Source of the DNA: JAGQRJ01 sp041402045
GTDB taxonomy: Bacteria; Planctomycetota; J058
Assembly: GCA_041402045.1 (NCBI GenBank)
Contig: JAWKSZ010000063.1
Span: forward strand, 1 to 50,011
Length of the DNA stretch: 50,011 nt
Direction: 5' to 3'
The notes below the pieces were generated by a model. It had not been told where the DNA came from and did no database searches. It worked only from the letters and a program-made list of their open reading frames with translations. Position 1 is the stretch's first letter; each line of letters begins with the position of its first letter. This document shows positions 48,736 to 50,011 of this stretch, in pieces. Made by a program: the position numbers and the translations under genes.

Positions 48736-50011
48736 ATGTCCAGCCCGGAGTCGGAGCGCAGGAAGAGCAGTCGGTTGCGTTCGGACCGGCGCAAACTCCT
48801 CGAATCCGAGGAGACCGAGCCGCTCCCCAGCCCCGAGGACCTCGCGGCGTTCGCCCGGGACCCGCAGGACGCCAAGCGGAAGTTGCTGGCCCGCGACGCT
48901 GAGGCCGCCCGTCGCCGCGGCTTCCAGAAGAAGCCGCTCCGGGCCGGCGACAAGCTCAACCAGCCGGTCACCAGCATGCGCCCGGCGAGCTCCCAGCTGG
49001 AGACCCGCCGCCTGGCGCGCCTCCTGGAGATCAACAAGGCGATCAACCGGGAGCACGACCTGGGGCCGCTCCTGGACCGGATCATGGACGCGGCGATCGA
49101 GCTCAGCAACGCGCGCCGCGGGTTCCTCGTGCTCTGGGACCGCGGCGAGATGCAGGTCGCCCGCGCCCGCAACATAGGCAAGGGCACGATCTCGAGCCCC
49201 GAGGCGGCGATCAGTCGACACCTGATCAAAGAGGCCCTCGATCGCCGCGAGACGGTGATCACGGCCCAGGCCGCCGAGGAGCGCGATAAGTACGCGTCCG
49301 CCACGGGGTTGGACCTCAAGAGCGTCATGGTCTCCCCCCTGGTCCAGGCGGGTCGCGTCATGGGGGCGATCTACCTGGACGAGCCCGAGCGCATCGGCGT
49401 GTTCCAGGACGAGGACGTGGCCACGGTCGAGGCGTTCTGCGATCAGGCCGCGATCGCGCTGCTCAACGCTCGCGCGATGAACGAGCTCAAGACGCGCATG
49501 GAGTCGCAGCGTCTGCGCCTACGCCGGGTCGAGGCCGAGGTTCGACGGCGGGACGAGGACGAGGTCCGCCGCTTCGGCAACCTCGTCACCCACTCCCCCA
49601 AGCTCAAGCGGGTGTTCGACCTCCTCGCCCGGGTGGCCGAGACCCCCTTCCCCGTGATCGTGCAGGGCGAGAGCGGGACGGGAAAGGAGCTGTTGGCCAA
49701 GGCGATCCACTACTCGAGCCTGCGCAAGGACCAGCCGTTCATCGCCATGAACTGCGCCGCGGTCCCGGAGACCCTCCTCGACAGCGAGCTCTTCGGCTAC
49801 CAGGCGGGAGCCTTCACCGGCGCCGTGCGCGGCCACAAGGGCCTGTTCGAGCAGGCCGATAAGGGGAGCCTGTTCCTCGACGAGATCGAGGAGATGAGCC
49901 CGGCCATGCAAGGCAAGCTGCTCCGCGTGCTCCAGGAGAGCGAGGTCCGCCGCGTCGGCGGCAAGTCCACGGTCAAGATCGACGTGCGCGTGATCGCCGC
50001 GACGAACGTGG
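48736..50011 (+). CDS. sigma-54-dependent transcriptional activator with GAF sensor, 3' end beyond window
   Basis: 425 codons are present from ATG 48736 (GGAGG upstream), and no stop occurs before the window edge. The first 90 residues are charged and disordered. A GAF-type sensor domain spans about 95-255 (ARRGFLVLWDRGEMQVARAR, SVMVSPLVQAGRVMGAIYLD), followed by a helical linker. The AAA+ domain has Walker A GESGTGKE near residue 312, the sigma-54 contact loop GAFTGA near residue 358 and Walker B LFLDEIEEM. There is no receiver domain, so the signal is probably a small molecule or a partner protein. The DNA-binding C-terminus is not in the window. Confidence 0.94.
   Translation, partial: MSSPESERRKSSRLRSDRRKLLESEETEPLPSPEDLAAFARDPQDAKRKLLARDAEAARRRGFQKKPLRAGDKLNQPVTSMRPASSQLETRRLARLLEINKAINREHDLGPLLDRIMDAAIELSNARRGFLVLWDRGEMQVARARNIGKGTISSPEAAISRHLIKEALDRRETVITAQAAEERDKYASATGLDLKSVMVSPLVQAGRVMGAIYLDEPERIGVFQDEDVATVEAFCDQAAIALLNARAMNELKTRMESQRLRLRRVEAEVRRRDEDEVRRFGNLVTHSPKLKRVFDLLARVAETPFPVIVQGESGTGKELLAKAIHYSSLRKDQPFIAMNCAAVPETLLDSELFGYQAGAFTGAVRGHKGLFEQADKGSLFLDEIEEMSPAMQGKLLRVLQESEVRRVGGKSTVKIDVRVIAATNV

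Overview
The window is about 50 kb of very GC-rich DNA (roughly 70% by eye) with frequent GTG and some TTG start codons. Three lines of evidence point to the phylum Planctomycetota. RpoC has planctomycete-like stretches (THSRVRRKRMGHI, FKAMPSRLG). There are three dissimilar Hanks-type Ser/Thr kinases, one paired with an ECF sigma factor. There is also a Minf_1886-family protein. No genus can be named from sequence alone.

Layout. (1) 1-13.6 kb, minus strand: the classic transcription/translation cluster, in transcription order promoter - tRNA-Thr - tRNA-Tyr - tRNA-Gly - tRNA-Thr - tuf - tRNA-Trp - secE - nusG - rplK - rplA - rplJ - rplL - rpoB - rpoC, with rpoC running off the left edge. (2) 13.8-25.4 kb: a kinase with a long helical-repeat tail, a repeat-rich convergent intergenic region, a coiled-coil protein, a HEAT/S41 (CtpA-type) protease, a CstA-type carrier, a divergent kinase with a propeller-like C-terminus, and RNase HI. 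(3) 25.5-26.8 kb: an NYN-LOTUS protein and a Nudix hydrolase. (4) 26.85-30.0 kb, minus strand: a URC1-type GTP cyclohydrolase II paralog, a DUF1688 (URC4) protein and uracil phosphoribosyltransferase, matching the core set of the URC uracil-degradation pathway known from yeasts and some bacteria. (5) 30.26-39.35 kb, plus strand: a tightly coupled cobalamin operon, mutA-mutB-meaB-icmF-btuF-like, divergent from the URC genes. (6) 39.4-45.0 kb: Rieske ferredoxin, a C4HC3 zinc-binding membrane protein, a YkgJ-type protein, a Minf_1886 protein, an AI-2E-type permease, and an ECF sigma factor with a membrane kinase. (7) 45.0-50.0 kb: an SDR remnant, tldE(pmbA)-tldD, a small lipoprotein-like protein, and a GAF/AAA+ sigma-54 activator that runs off the right edge.

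How it may work together. The URC genes should open uracil at the nucleotide or ribosyl-urea level and end at 3-hydroxypropionate. The divergent mutase operon handles methylmalonyl-CoA and isobutyryl-CoA, so the two blocks could form one route for C3/C4 units. That link is inference.

Sequence quality. Several strongly conserved genes (rpoC, mutB, icmF, URC1, URC4, pmbA) are broken by frame changes. Where I could align them by eye they are mostly one-base (occasionally two-base) deletions in G/C runs with the conserved residues kept on both sides. They are densest at about 27.8-29.9 kb and 35.65-37.65 kb. I read these as consensus errors, not gene decay, and give the full gene spans.

The most interesting items are the URC cluster, the double-mutase operon, a repeated GC hairpin element next to unrelated genes, a cluster of GCGAAGC mini-hairpins, the unusual EF-Tu P-loop, and apparent leaderless promoters.
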